Assembly (NCBI GenBank): GCA_017309115.1 | Contig: JAFLEF010000052.1 | Location: 1-53,077 of the forward strand | From: Verrucomicrobiota bacterium | GTDB taxonomy: Bacteria; Verrucomicrobiota; Verrucomicrobiia; Limisphaerales; UBA9464 | DNA: 53,077 bases | Direction of reading: 5' to 3' | The notes under the pieces: generated by a model | Databases searched by the model: none | Seen by the model: only the letters and a program-made list of their open reading frames with translations | What the model was told of the DNA's origin: nothing | Translations under genes and position numbers: made by a program | Part shown: positions 42,473 through 51,222 of the stretch, piece by piece | Layout: every line of letters begins with the position of its first letter | Position numbering within the stretch: position 1 is the stretch's first letter

Positions 42473-44086
42473 ATGAAGTATATTTTCGTGACGGGCGGCG
42501 TAGTGAGTTCCCTGGGGAAGGGCCTCACGGCAGCTGCACTCGGCACGTTGCTCGAAAATCGGGGACTTAAGGTCACCCTCCAGAAGTTCGATCCCTACCT
42601 GAACGTCGATCCGGGGACGATGAGTCCCTATCAGCACGGTGAGGTGTACGTCCTCGACGACGGCGCCGAAACCGACCTCGACCTCGGACACTACGAACGG
42701 TTCGCCAGCCCCAAGCTCACCCGGCGCAACAACACCACCAGCGGTCAGGTGTATCAGCAGGTCTTGGATAACGAACGCGCCGGCAAGTATCTGGGCAAGA
42801 CGGTTCAGGTGATTCCGCACGTCACCGACGAAATTCAGCGCCGCATTACCCTTCTGGCCGACGAATCCAAGGCCGACATCGTCATTACCGAAATCGGCGG
42901 CACGGTGGGCGATATCGAAGGTCTGCCCTTTCTGGAAGCCATCCGGGAATTCGCCCTGGATGTGGGTCCGCACAACGTCTGCTTCATCCACGTCACCTAC
43001 GTCCCCTACATCAAGGCGGCCGGTGAACTGAAGACCAAGCCCACTCAGCAGAGCGTCGCCAAACTCCGGGAAATCGGCATCGTGCCCCACGTCCTGGTCT
43101 GCCGGTGCGAACAGCCGCTCAACAAGGAGTTGCGGCAAAAGCTCAGCCTATTCTGCAACGTGCCCTTCGACGCGGTCATCGAAGAGAAGGACGTGGACCA
43201 TTCGATCTACGAGGTGCCACTCATGCTCCAGCGGGAGCGGATGGATGATCTGGTCTGCCGCCAGCTGCATCTGGACGTCCCGCCGGCCAACATGACCCAC
43301 TGGCAGGACATCATCCGGCGCTTGGTCGCCCCCCAACACCGGGTGCGCATCGGCGTGGTGGGCAAGTACATCGAGCTTCAGGACGCCTACAAGTCGGTGT
43401 ACGAGGCCCTGACCCACGGTGGCATTGCCAACGATTGCGGGGTGCGCATCGAGCAGATCGAAGCCGAGGACATCGAGAAGAACGGACCGGAGAAGATGCT
43501 GAAGGATCTGGGCGGAATTCTGGTTCCGGGCGGCTTCGGCGAACGCGGCATTGAAGGCAAGATTCTCGCGGCCAAGTACGCGCGCGAGAACAACCTGCCC
43601 TATCTTGGCCTGTGTCTCGGCATGCAGATCGCGACCATTGAATTTGCCCGCCACGTGCTCGGGTTAGTGGGAGCGCATTCTACGGAGTTCAATCTGAAGG
43701 CACCGCATCCCGTGATCTGTCTGCTGGAAGAACAGGAAGGCGTGACCCAGATGGGCGGCACGATGCGGTTGGGTGCTCAGCCGTGTCAGTTGAAGCTCGG
43801 TTCGCGAGCGCAGCATTTGTACGGGGCTTTCGTGGTGCATGAGCGCCATCGGCACCGGTACGAATTCAACAACCACTACCGGGAACAGTTCGAAAAGGCC
43901 GGATTCATCATCAGCGGGACCTCGCCGGATGGGGAATTGGTGGAAATCATCGAAATCGAGCAGCACCCCTTCTTCCTCGCTTCGCAGTTCCATCCGGAAT
44001 TCCTCAGCAAACCGAATGCGCCGCATCCGTTGTTCCGGGGCTTCATCGCCGCGGCGCATGAACGAATGCATCGGAAGCCCCTCTGA
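42473..44086 (+). CDS. pyrG: CTP synthase
   Basis: 537 residues from ATG 42473. N-terminal synthetase domain: [20 protein letters not shown] (P-loop), [40 protein letters not shown]. The C-terminal class I glutaminase has [16 protein letters not shown] (nucleophile Cys about 381) and QFHPEF (His). It makes CTP from UTP, ATP and glutamine. All catalytic blocks are intact. It is divergent from the cytochrome gene (181-base gap) and heads a unit with two HEAT-like genes, the first of which starts 6 bases downstream. Confidence 0.97.
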   Translation: MKYIFVTGGVVSSLGKGLTAAALGTLLENRGLKVTLQKFDPYLNVDPGTMSPYQHGEVYVLDDGAETDLDLGHYERFASPKLTRRNNTTSGQVYQQVLDNERAGKYLGKTVQVIPHVTDEIQRRITLLADESKADIVITEIGGTVGDIEGLPFLEAIREFALDVGPHNVCFIHVTYVPYIKAAGELKTKPTQQSVAKLREIGIVPHVLVCRCEQPLNKELRQKLSLFCNVPFDAVIEEKDVDHSIYEVPLMLQRERMDDLVCRQLHLDVPPANMTHWQDIIRRLVAPQHRVRIGVVGKYIELQDAYKSVYEALTHGGIANDCGVRIEQIEAEDIEKNGPEKMLKDLGGILVPGGFGERGIEGKILAAKYARENNLPYLGLCLGMQIATIEFARHVLGLVGAHSTEFNLKAPHPVICLLEEQEGVTQMGGTMRLGAQPCQLKLGSRAQHLYGAFVVHERHRHRYEFNNHYREQFEKAGFIISGTSPDGELVEIIEIEQHPFFLASQFHPEFLSKPNAPHPLFRGFIAAAHERMHRKPL

Positions 44087-44092
44087 GGTGAA

Positions 44093-45043
44093 GTGAATCG
44101 CTCCGTCCGAACCCGCCGCTGGCTCCTGGGCCTAGGTGTCGGCATCGGACTGAGTTTGGTTTTTGGGGTCCTGGTCTGGGAAATGGTCCCGGCCGGACCT
44201 TATCCGCGTCCCCGGCAACTTCTCCGGACTCAGGTGACCCATCCGGAGGTGCCGATTCGGGGCGACGCGTGGCGATACTGGGGAGACCGAGGCGTTCGGG
44301 AATTGTGTTACGCCTTGGAGTACCAGGAAACTCCGTGGCAGCGTCGTTCCCGGAATTGGACGACCGGGCTGGCGGTTTGGACGGGGTGGTCCTGGCTCCA
44401 TCCGACCAATCCGGAAGCCTATCGCTGGGAGGCGTCGGAAGTGATCCGGCATCTCAAGCCACCGGCGGCCCAGGTCCTACCCAGCTTGTCCCGAGCATTA
44501 GACCTAGTGCCTCCGGGCCCCTGTGAGACGATCATCGAAGTCCTGCGCGGGTATGGACCGGCGGCCGCACCCGCTATCCCCGCGCTGCAGCGGCGACTCA
44601 AGGTGGCAGTGGATCCAGGCGTGGTGTTGCTGCTATTGACCCTGAAGGCACCGAAAGACGTGTGGCAGGAACTACAGGGATATCCGCCTCCCGAAGTCCA
44701 GTGGGTGGGAACGGTGGGAGTTCCGATCTCCCAAGGAAACCTAGCCGCCGCCCGGGAACTTCTGGCGGAAGGCTTGGCCAATACGGCCACCCGATACCTG
44801 AGTGCCGCCATCATTGTGCAGTTGGACCCCGCGGCCCAGCGACTGGAGTGGCAGCTGTCCACCCTCCTCGATTCGCCGGATCCCCTGGTTCGCCGGGCGG
44901 CGGCCGAGTTGCTCGCCGGAGCCGGTCGGGGCGAGGCGGCAGCCATTCGTTCGGTCTTGGAAGGCACCGGCTGGACTCCGCGACAGGCAGCTCAGGAGCT
45001 CGTCAGACCCGGGGTGCGCATCCGCGGCAACTTCACGTATTGA
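44093..45043 (+). CDS. HEAT-repeat-like membrane-anchored protein A
   Basis: 316 residues from GTG 44093. One N-terminal hydrophobic helix (WLLGLGVGIGLSLVFGVLVW) is followed by helical repeats of HEAT type: EVIRHLKPPAAQVLPSLSRA, LRGYGPAAAPAIPALQRRLK, TLLDSPDPLVRRAAAELLAG. It is 6 bases after pyrG and may be coupled to it. The next gene encodes a paralogue. HEAT scaffolds bind proteins or nucleic acids; no function can be assigned. The anchor suggests the repeats lie outside the cytoplasmic membrane. Confidence 0.75.
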   Translation: MNRSVRTRRWLLGLGVGIGLSLVFGVLVWEMVPAGPYPRPRQLLRTQVTHPEVPIRGDAWRYWGDRGVRELCYALEYQETPWQRRSRNWTTGLAVWTGWSWLHPTNPEAYRWEASEVIRHLKPPAAQVLPSLSRALDLVPPGPCETIIEVLRGYGPAAAPAIPALQRRLKVAVDPGVVLLLLTLKAPKDVWQELQGYPPPEVQWVGTVGVPISQGNLAAARELLAEGLANTATRYLSAAIIVQLDPAAQRLEWQLSTLLDSPDPLVRRAAAELLAGAGRGEAAAIRSVLEGTGWTPRQAAQELVRPGVRIRGNFTY

Positions 45044-45074
45044 CAGAGGGTTCCCCGATTGAGAGGGGTGGCGC

Positions 45075-46088
45075 GTGGTGAAGAAGTCCTTCCTCCTCGG
45101 CCTGTTGGCAGGAGCAGTGGCCCTGGGGATGGCGGGGGGAATCCGGGCGCGATCCACCGATTCCCAGGTGCTGGACTTGTTGCGTCGGGAAACGCACCAG
45201 CGCTGGGGTCAGCCCGTTTCGGAGTCGTGGCAGCGCCTCGGAACTGCGGCCACGCCGGGATTACAGAGGGTCCTGGAACGGAAGGAGTCGGCACCGGCCC
45301 GCTATCTGCGCACTCGTTGGAATGGCCTGGCGGGGCGTTGGGATCGGCCGAAATGGGTTCGGCCTGCGCCGCCGGAATTGCGGTCGGCGGCCGCCCGAGT
45401 CCTGGCGGCCCAGGGCCCCATTTCACCAGAGACAATTCCCAGTCTTATTCGCGCCGTGGAACTCGGCTCGGCCCGGGATGAGGCCACTCTGGTGTTACTG
45501 ACCTTGGGGCCGGCCGCTTCCAACGCCGTGCCGGTCTTGCTCCAGCAGGTGCGGGAACCCCAGACCCGGCAGATTCCCGTCCGCGCTCTGCTGCGAATCG
45601 GCGCGCCTCCGGAAGTCTGGCGGGAACTGAAATCCGATGATCGGGGCTATGCGCGAATCGCGGGCACAGTCGGCGAATGGCTCAGCGAAGGCCGAACCAA
45701 TACTGCGTTGGAGTATCTGGCGGACGCGGCGGGACGTCCAGACAGCTATCTGTGGGCCGGACGGGTGTTGCGGGATCTGGGTCCAGAGGCGGCCCCGGTG
45801 GCGCGGAAATTGGCGCGGGGGTTGAAGTTGCCCAGTCCGGTCGCCCGGGCCTTCACCGCCGAGCTGTTGGGAGATCTGGCCCCAGGATCGCAGGCGGCGG
45901 TACCGGCCTTGGTGCAAGCGCTCACGGAGGAATCGGACCGGGACGTTCGACTTAGGCTGGTGATTGCTCTGGGGCAGATGGGTCCGGCGGCGTCCTCGGC
46001 CCTGCCGCAGTTGCAGTTGCTGCGACAAGGCGCGGACGAGGAGATGATTCGTCACGCCCGGGAAGCAGTGGAAAGAATCCAACTCTGA
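45075..46088 (+). CDS. HEAT-repeat-like protein B (paralogue of A)
   Basis: 337 residues from GTG 45075. N-terminal hydrophobic segment (FLLGLLAGAVALGMAGGI) and HEAT-type repeats: IPSLIRAVELGSARDEATLV, LTLGPAASNAVPVLLQQV, LAPGSQAAVPALVQALTEES, ALGQMGPAASSALPQLQLL. The middle parallels protein A (WRELKSDDRGYARIAGTVGE against WQELQGYPPPEVQWVGTVGV), so the two arose by duplication. Role unknown. Confidence 0.75.
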   Translation: MVKKSFLLGLLAGAVALGMAGGIRARSTDSQVLDLLRRETHQRWGQPVSESWQRLGTAATPGLQRVLERKESAPARYLRTRWNGLAGRWDRPKWVRPAPPELRSAAARVLAAQGPISPETIPSLIRAVELGSARDEATLVLLTLGPAASNAVPVLLQQVREPQTRQIPVRALLRIGAPPEVWRELKSDDRGYARIAGTVGEWLSEGRTNTALEYLADAAGRPDSYLWAGRVLRDLGPEAAPVARKLARGLKLPSPVARAFTAELLGDLAPGSQAAVPALVQALTEESDRDVRLRLVIALGQMGPAASSALPQLQLLRQGADEEMIRHAREAVERIQL

Positions 46089-46187
46089 ACCGGGAGAGGG
46101 GGCATCGGGAAGATTTCAGGGGAATAGACACTGGCTGCGGGGTTCCCCGGTCACGTGGCGACCACCGTAGTTCACGCCGGAGAGGCT

Positions 46188-46226
46188 TAATGAAATCTGC
46201 GGAAATCAGCGTTGAATCTGTGGATA
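46188..46226 (-). repeat. CAGATT-rich short dispersed repeat
   Basis: On the minus strand it reads CACAGATTCAACGCTGATTT then CCGCAGATTTCATT; a related string is at 52811-52842. Such phrases recur between genes in this phylum. Confidence 0.4.
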
Positions 46227-46335
46227 AACCTCCCGTCTCCCTGAACCAGCAAAGAGTGCCACCAAAGCCGGGGACAGGTGGACCTGCAGCCAACGGGCAA
46301 GAGAACCGTTAGCAACTCCCCGCTTTTGCTTTTAC

Positions 46336-46356
46336 CTCTCAGCTCTCAGCTCTCAG
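46336..46356. repeat. Heptamer tandem repeat CTCTCAG x3
   Basis: Three perfect CTCTCAG copies; the reverse complement of the unit at 27114 (circular permutation). Confidence 0.8.
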
Positions 46357-46516
46357 CTGCGTCAGAGACAACGCTCGGCGGTTTTCCGGAGGAACGAAGG
46401 TTTCCCATTGGTGCGGCCCGGGCACTTTGCTTGAATTGCCGGGATGCGAGTCCCTCCGGTGCTTTCGCCTTTTCCGGCGCCAAGCCTCCTTCGCCTCGCT
46501 CTTTCCCCCGCCCCTC

Positions 46517-48313
46517 ATGCATTTATCGGCACTTGATTGGACCATCATGGCTGCGGCGTTTGCCGTGTATCTCGGCATCGGACTTTGGGTCGGCAAAGAC
46601 GCCGGCAAAGACTATGACCACTACTTCCTTAGCGGTCGGTCCATGCCCTGGTGGTTGCTGGGCACGTCGATGGTGGCGACCACGTTCGCCACGGATACCC
46701 CCAATCTGGTGGCCGGGATCGTGCGGCAGGACGGGGTGTTCGGGAACTGGGTGTGGTGGGCGTTCCTGCTGACTGGTACCACGACGGTCTTTCTCTACGC
46801 CAAGCTTTGGCGACGCAGCAATGTGCTCACGGACATCGAATTCTATGAGCTGCGGTACTCGGGGAAGCCGGCTGCCTTCCTGCGTGGCTTCCGCGCCGTG
46901 TACCTGGGAGTGATCTTTAATGTGATCATCATGGCCAATGTCACGCTGGCGGCCGTGAAGATTGGTGGCGTGTTGCTCGGCCTGTCGCCGCTACAAAGCA
47001 TCACGATCGCGGCGGTGGTGACGCTGGCGTACAGCATGGTGGGTGGGCTCACCGGCGTTCTGATCACTGATCTGGTGCAGTTCGTGATCGCGATGGTCGG
47101 ATCGATTGGTGCGGCGATCTATATTCTCGGGTTGCCGGAAGTAGGTGGATTGTCGAACATGTTGGCGAAGCCCGAAGTGGCTTCGCATCTCGCGATGATC
47201 CCGGATTTTTCCAAGGTGAGTCCGGATGTGATTCTGGGGGTCTTCCTGCTGCCGCTGCTGGTGCAATGGTGGTCGGCCTACTATCCCGGAGCGGAGCCAG
47301 GCGGCGGCGGCTATGTCGTGCAACGCATTCTGGCGGCGAAGAGCGAAGGTCACGCCGTGGGGGCCACGCTGATGTTCAACGTCATGCATTACGCGCTGCG
47401 GCCCTGGCCGTGGATCCTGGTCGCGTTGGCCTCGCTGGTGGTGTATCCGACGGTCGATTCCCTCCGGCAAGCGTTCCCGAATCTGGATCCGCAGTACGTG
47501 CAGCACGACCTGGCCTATCCGGCGATGCTGACCCGGCTGCCTTCCGGCCTCCTGGGCATTGTGGTGACCTCGCTGATCGCCGCCTACATGAGCACGATGT
47601 CCACGCAGGTGAACTGGGGTTCGAGCATTCTGGTGAACGACGTGTACCGGCGGTTCCTCAAACCGAAGGCTTCCGAGAAGGAGTTGGTGTGGATGGGACA
47701 AATTGCCACGGCGGTGCTTATGGTGATGGCCTGTGGTCTGGCTTTGCTGATGCGCGATGCGCTGAGTTCGTTTCAACTGCTGATGCAAATCGGTGCCGGC
47801 ACGGGTCTGCTGTTGCTGCTGCGGTGGTTCTGGTGGCGGGTGAATGCGGCGGCGGAGATTACAGCCATGGTGGTTTCCTTTGCGGTGGCGGCGGCCTTCT
47901 TCGTGTGGGGAAGTCAGTCGCCCAAGACCGTTCCGACCGGCTGGCAACAGATGCTCTGGGGCGTGGGCCTGACCACGGTCAGTTGGATGCTGGTGGCCCT
48001 CGTGACCCCAGCCACCGACGCCGCCAAACTCCGGGAGTTTTACCGTCGTATCCAACCGGGCGGACCGGGCTGGAAACCGGTCGTCGACGAGGCTGAGCGA
48101 ATCGGACAAACGGTTCGTGATCCGCAGGCACGTGGAGATCTTCCGGCTGCCTTGCTTGCCGCCGCCGGCGCCACACTGGGAATCTGGGCGCTGATCTTTG
48201 CCGGTGGGTATCTGTTGTACGGTCAGATCGGAGCGGGTCTGGGAATGCTCGCGGTCACGGTCGTGGGAGCCGTCATTGTGAAGAGCTGCTGGAAGAAACT
48301 GTCGTTCCGGTAA
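46517..48313 (+). CDS. Sodium/solute symporter family transporter
   Basis: 598 residues from ATG 46517; the open frame before it is low-complexity. About 14 membrane helices. SSS-family blocks: DYDHYFLSGRSMPWWLLGTS, TTFATDTPNLVAGIVRQ, YSMVGGLTGVLITDLVQFVI, AAYMSTMSTQVNWGSSILVN. This fold co-transports Na+ with sugars, amino acids or similar solutes. Substrate cannot be read from the sequence; no catabolic genes are adjacent. The C-terminal region carries a long soluble segment (about 510-560) and two extra helices. Confidence 0.85.
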   Translation: MHLSALDWTIMAAAFAVYLGIGLWVGKDAGKDYDHYFLSGRSMPWWLLGTSMVATTFATDTPNLVAGIVRQDGVFGNWVWWAFLLTGTTTVFLYAKLWRRSNVLTDIEFYELRYSGKPAAFLRGFRAVYLGVIFNVIIMANVTLAAVKIGGVLLGLSPLQSITIAAVVTLAYSMVGGLTGVLITDLVQFVIAMVGSIGAAIYILGLPEVGGLSNMLAKPEVASHLAMIPDFSKVSPDVILGVFLLPLLVQWWSAYYPGAEPGGGGYVVQRILAAKSEGHAVGATLMFNVMHYALRPWPWILVALASLVVYPTVDSLRQAFPNLDPQYVQHDLAYPAMLTRLPSGLLGIVVTSLIAAYMSTMSTQVNWGSSILVNDVYRRFLKPKASEKELVWMGQIATAVLMVMACGLALLMRDALSSFQLLMQIGAGTGLLLLLRWFWWRVNAAAEITAMVVSFAVAAAFFVWGSQSPKTVPTGWQQMLWGVGLTTVSWMLVALVTPATDAAKLREFYRRIQPGGPGWKPVVDEAERIGQTVRDPQARGDLPAALLAAAGATLGIWALIFAGGYLLYGQIGAGLGMLAVTVVGAVIVKSCWKKLSFR

Positions 48314-48317
48314 CCGC

Positions 48318-50087
48318 CTACATCTGTTCCGACGACGCATCGTAGCGGTCGAACAACCGGCCGAGCAGTTGCATGCCGAACCAGGCTTCAACGGCCAGGA
48401 CCGCGGCTGTAAAGACGGATCCCACCAAGAGGGCCACCTCGAGGTTGAGGAGGTACCGGATCCCGAAAACCACGCCCGCGCCGACCGCCGCGGCCGGAGC
48501 GAGAGCAACGACCATGACGGCCAGTTGGGCCAGACCAAACACGATCCGTTGGCCCATGGCTTCGAAGCCGGGTTGTTGAATGTCGCGTCCGGGCTTGGCC
48601 CAGGCAGGAAACAAGAGCGTCGCCGTGCTGGGAATCAGGGCATTCACCAAGTTCAGCGGCGCCACCACAATCAGGGCCGACACGGCGGCCGAGAGAATTA
48701 GCCAGGTGTTCTGCCTCGAGAATTCCGGTTCCGCCGGTGGAAACGACAAGAGGCTCGTGATGAGAAACACCGCCTGCAGGATCCAGGTCACCGCGGCCGG
48801 TCCGAGCAGTTCGCCCAGGACCAGATCCCGCCCGGGCAAGGGATAGCCGCGTAACACGTCCAACATTCCCAGGTCCCGCCGCAGAGCGGAACTGGTCTGG
48901 GTCCCACCCAATAGGGCGAAAATCACAAAAATCATGAAGGAGATGATGGGAACCGAAAACCGCAGCGGTTCCGGCAGCGGACTCCAGCGCACGATCAAGG
49001 CGACGGTGAAGGCCCCGCCCGCGAACCAAGCGAGCCGACCCCGTGTGGCGCGGGCGGCAATCAGGTTCTTCCACATTAAGGCGACTGCGGGCGGTCCGGT
49101 AGGCTTGAGCACAAACGCGGCGGGAATGACGGACTTGGGAATTTCCACTCCCTTCCTCTTCCCTTCGCGAGCTTGGGACACGAGGGCGGCCTGCTTTTCC
49201 GACAGCTGCAACGACGCTTCCTCGAACGCCACGTCGTTTCGTTCCACCCACCAATACAGGAGGAGGATCATCAGGAGCGCGGGACCCAGGGCGATCAGGA
49301 ATTCTCCGGTGGATTGGGCGAACCAGGGGGCCACTGCCCAGCGGAACGGCGCGAGCAACCAGGGACCGGGTCCGGTGGTCAGTGCGAGTTCGGCCCATTG
49401 GCTCCAGTCGGTCGCCAGGGCTCGCGGATCGTCCCGCCAAGCGGGCAGGCTCGGCAGCGCGCGCAGCCACAGGAAGATCGCCCCGGCCAGCAGAGCCACC
49501 ACGCTCAGGCCCACGGTGCGTCGGAGCCATGAAGACAAGCCGCGCTCGGTCAGGCGCTGCACGGTGAAGGAGGAACCGAGCCCGTGCAGATTCAGCAGGG
49601 TGAAGGCGATCCACCAGCCGAGGACGTGGAACACGATCTTGCCATCCACCGCAAAGCGTCCCGTGAACAAGGTGAGCAGGAGGGCCGAAAGCAGGGTTCC
49701 CAGCTGACCTCGAATCAGTTTGTAGCGGATAAGCAGCTTCCGGGAGAGCGGGGCGGGGAGGAGGAACGCCAGTTCGGTCTCACTGAATTGCAGAGCGGCT
49801 CGCGGCCCAGTGAAGATCCATTGTCCGACGGCCAATCCGCCCAACACCATGGCGGCCACACTTTGAATCAAGTCCCAACGCTCGGCATCCCAGGCGGGCA
49901 TCGAACCGGAGGAGCGCCAGTTGCCGAACACCGCCCGGCCGAACCAAAAGTACAGGTAGCTGAACCCCACCACGGCGCCGATCAGGTACTTCGGCTGCTT
50001 CAACCGCCGGATACGCATGCGCACCGCGTTGACCAGGGAACGCGTTTGCAGGAACACCAGCGCCCGGGTGAGTTGCCAGGTGTTCAC
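48318..50087 (-). CDS. ABC-2-type exporter permease
   Basis: 589 residues from GTG 50087, whose start overlaps the ATPase stop (GTGA). About 12 hydrophobic segments: WWIAFTLLNLHGLGSSFTV, FLIALGPALLMILLLYWWV, FSVPIISFMIFVIFALLGGT and others, with a cytoplasmic stretch at about 290-340. No periplasmic binding-protein features. This looks like the integral part of a two-gene ABC-2 exporter, like those for antibiotics or membrane components. Substrate unknown. Confidence 0.8.
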   Translation of the reverse strand: MNTWQLTRALVFLQTRSLVNAVRMRIRRLKQPKYLIGAVVGFSYLYFWFGRAVFGNWRSSGSMPAWDAERWDLIQSVAAMVLGGLAVGQWIFTGPRAALQFSETELAFLLPAPLSRKLLIRYKLIRGQLGTLLSALLLTLFTGRFAVDGKIVFHVLGWWIAFTLLNLHGLGSSFTVQRLTERGLSSWLRRTVGLSVVALLAGAIFLWLRALPSLPAWRDDPRALATDWSQWAELALTTGPGPWLLAPFRWAVAPWFAQSTGEFLIALGPALLMILLLYWWVERNDVAFEEASLQLSEKQAALVSQAREGKRKGVEIPKSVIPAAFVLKPTGPPAVALMWKNLIAARATRGRLAWFAGGAFTVALIVRWSPLPEPLRFSVPIISFMIFVIFALLGGTQTSSALRRDLGMLDVLRGYPLPGRDLVLGELLGPAAVTWILQAVFLITSLLSFPPAEPEFSRQNTWLILSAAVSALIVVAPLNLVNALIPSTATLLFPAWAKPGRDIQQPGFEAMGQRIVFGLAQLAVMVVALAPAAAVGAGVVFGIRYLLNLEVALLVGSVFTAAVLAVEAWFGMQLLGRLFDRYDASSEQM

Positions 50088-50842
50088 GAAGCGGTGGGGG
50101 GCAGGCGGGGAGGCACCACCGGTGATTCGTCGAGGGCAATGCGGATGAACACTTCCTCCAAACTGGACCCCTCCAGGGCAAACGTCTGCCGCACCTCATC
50201 CAACGTTCCATAGGCCACGCGCAACCCCTTCTTCAGAATCAGCACGTGGGTGCAGACCTCCTCCAGCAAATGGAGCAGATGCGAACTGATCACAATCGCC
50301 GCTCCGTCACGTCCCAGCTGGCGAATCGTGTCCTTCATTCGGCGAATCGCCAGCGGATCCAGTCCGGTCAGCGGCTCGTCGAAGAACACCACTTTTGGCG
50401 AGTGAATTAGTCCGCAAGCCAGGGCCACCTTTTGCTTCATGCCCCGGGACAATTCTGCCGGCAGATGGTCCACCTTGTCGGTCAGTTCCAGTTCGGTGAG
50501 GAGCGGTCCGATGCGCGTCTCAGCGTCGGCTACCTGATACAACCGCGCGGTGAACTCCAGGTGCTGACGCACACTCAGATAATCAAACAACCGGGGTTCG
50601 TCCGGGAAGAATGCCAGTTGCTGCTTGGCCGGAACGGGGTCTAGCGCGAGGTCGTGTCCGGCGATGCGGATTCGTCCGTGCGACGGCGGGATGATGCCGG
50701 CGAGGCAGCGCAGGGTGCTGGTCTTGCCGGCGCCGTTGGGGCCGACCAAACCGAGCAATTCCCCGGGGCGAACGGTGAACGAGAGCTCCGAGACAGCGAC
50801 AAACTCGCCGTACAACTTGGTGAGTCCCTCAACTTCGATCAT
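50084..50842 (-). CDS. ABC exporter ATP-binding protein
   Basis: 252 residues from ATG 50842. Walker A GLVGPNGAGKTS, Q-loop FFPDEPRLFDY, signature LSRGMKQKVALA (LSRGM in place of LSGGQ), Walker B VVFFDEPLTGLDP, switch His SSHLLHLLEE. The C-terminal 30 residues are an extra basic/Pro-rich extension. It pairs with the permease gene with which it overlaps by 4 bases. The EDP-ABC type includes bacteriocin and membrane-lipid exporters. Confidence 0.9.
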   Translation of the reverse strand: MIEVEGLTKLYGEFVAVSELSFTVRPGELLGLVGPNGAGKTSTLRCLAGIIPPSHGRIRIAGHDLALDPVPAKQQLAFFPDEPRLFDYLSVRQHLEFTARLYQVADAETRIGPLLTELELTDKVDHLPAELSRGMKQKVALACGLIHSPKVVFFDEPLTGLDPLAIRRMKDTIRQLGRDGAAIVISSHLLHLLEEVCTHVLILKKGLRVAYGTLDEVRQTFALEGSSLEEVFIRIALDESPVVPPRLPPTAS

Positions 50843-50904
50843 CGCGGTCCTTGAAGTGCCAGACCGGACCCTTCGAGACACGACAATTCGTGGTCTCGGG
50901 GGCG

Positions 50905-51204
50905 TTACCAGAATCCCAGGAAGGACGAGACCACTCCGGCGACGACGACCAGGAGCAGCACCGCGGCGGTGATCCACCAGAGCGCGGCGAGCGGTCGCTT
51001 CGGGGTTTGTCCCGATTCTTCGCGCTCGTATTCCTCGGCGTCGAAGTCATCCGGGTCGGAGATGCCCAGTCGCTGTTCCATGGCGGTGTCGTTCCAGCCG
51101 GTTTCCTCGTCCGCGCCGCATTCCGGGCAGGCCCGAGCGTTCTCCGGCACCAGGGCGCCGCAGTTGGGACAGATCTCCGGAGGTTCGAACTTCGGCTTGG
51201 CCAT
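50905..51204 (-). CDS. Zinc-ribbon single-pass membrane protein
   Basis: 99 residues. An N-terminal zinc ribbon CPNCGALVPENARACPECGA (four Cys), an acidic linker rich in Asp and Glu (GISDPDDFDAEEYEREESGQ), and a C-terminal hydrophobic helix (ALWWITAAVLLLVVVAGVVS). Such tail-anchored zinc-ribbon proteins are widespread but uncharacterised. It lies 62 bases before the ABC ATPase on the same strand, so may be co-transcribed. Confidence 0.8.
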   Translation of the reverse strand: MAKPKFEPPEICPNCGALVPENARACPECGADEETGWNDTAMEQRLGISDPDDFDAEEYEREESGQTPKRPLAALWWITAAVLLLVVVAGVVSSFLGFW

Positions 51205-51222
51205 GTCGGTCAGCCCCGGGGG

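Larger units (their letters stand above)
46089..46516. other. Intergenic with short repeats
   Basis: 428 bases without a gene. It contains a CAGATT-rich repeat at 46188-46226 and heptamers at 46336-46356. No promoter boxes are assigned for the symporter. Confidence 0.4.

Noticed and set aside
46991-48538. 515-codon antisense frame across the symporter gene
   Set aside because: His/Arg/Gln-rich shadow of a membrane-protein gene.
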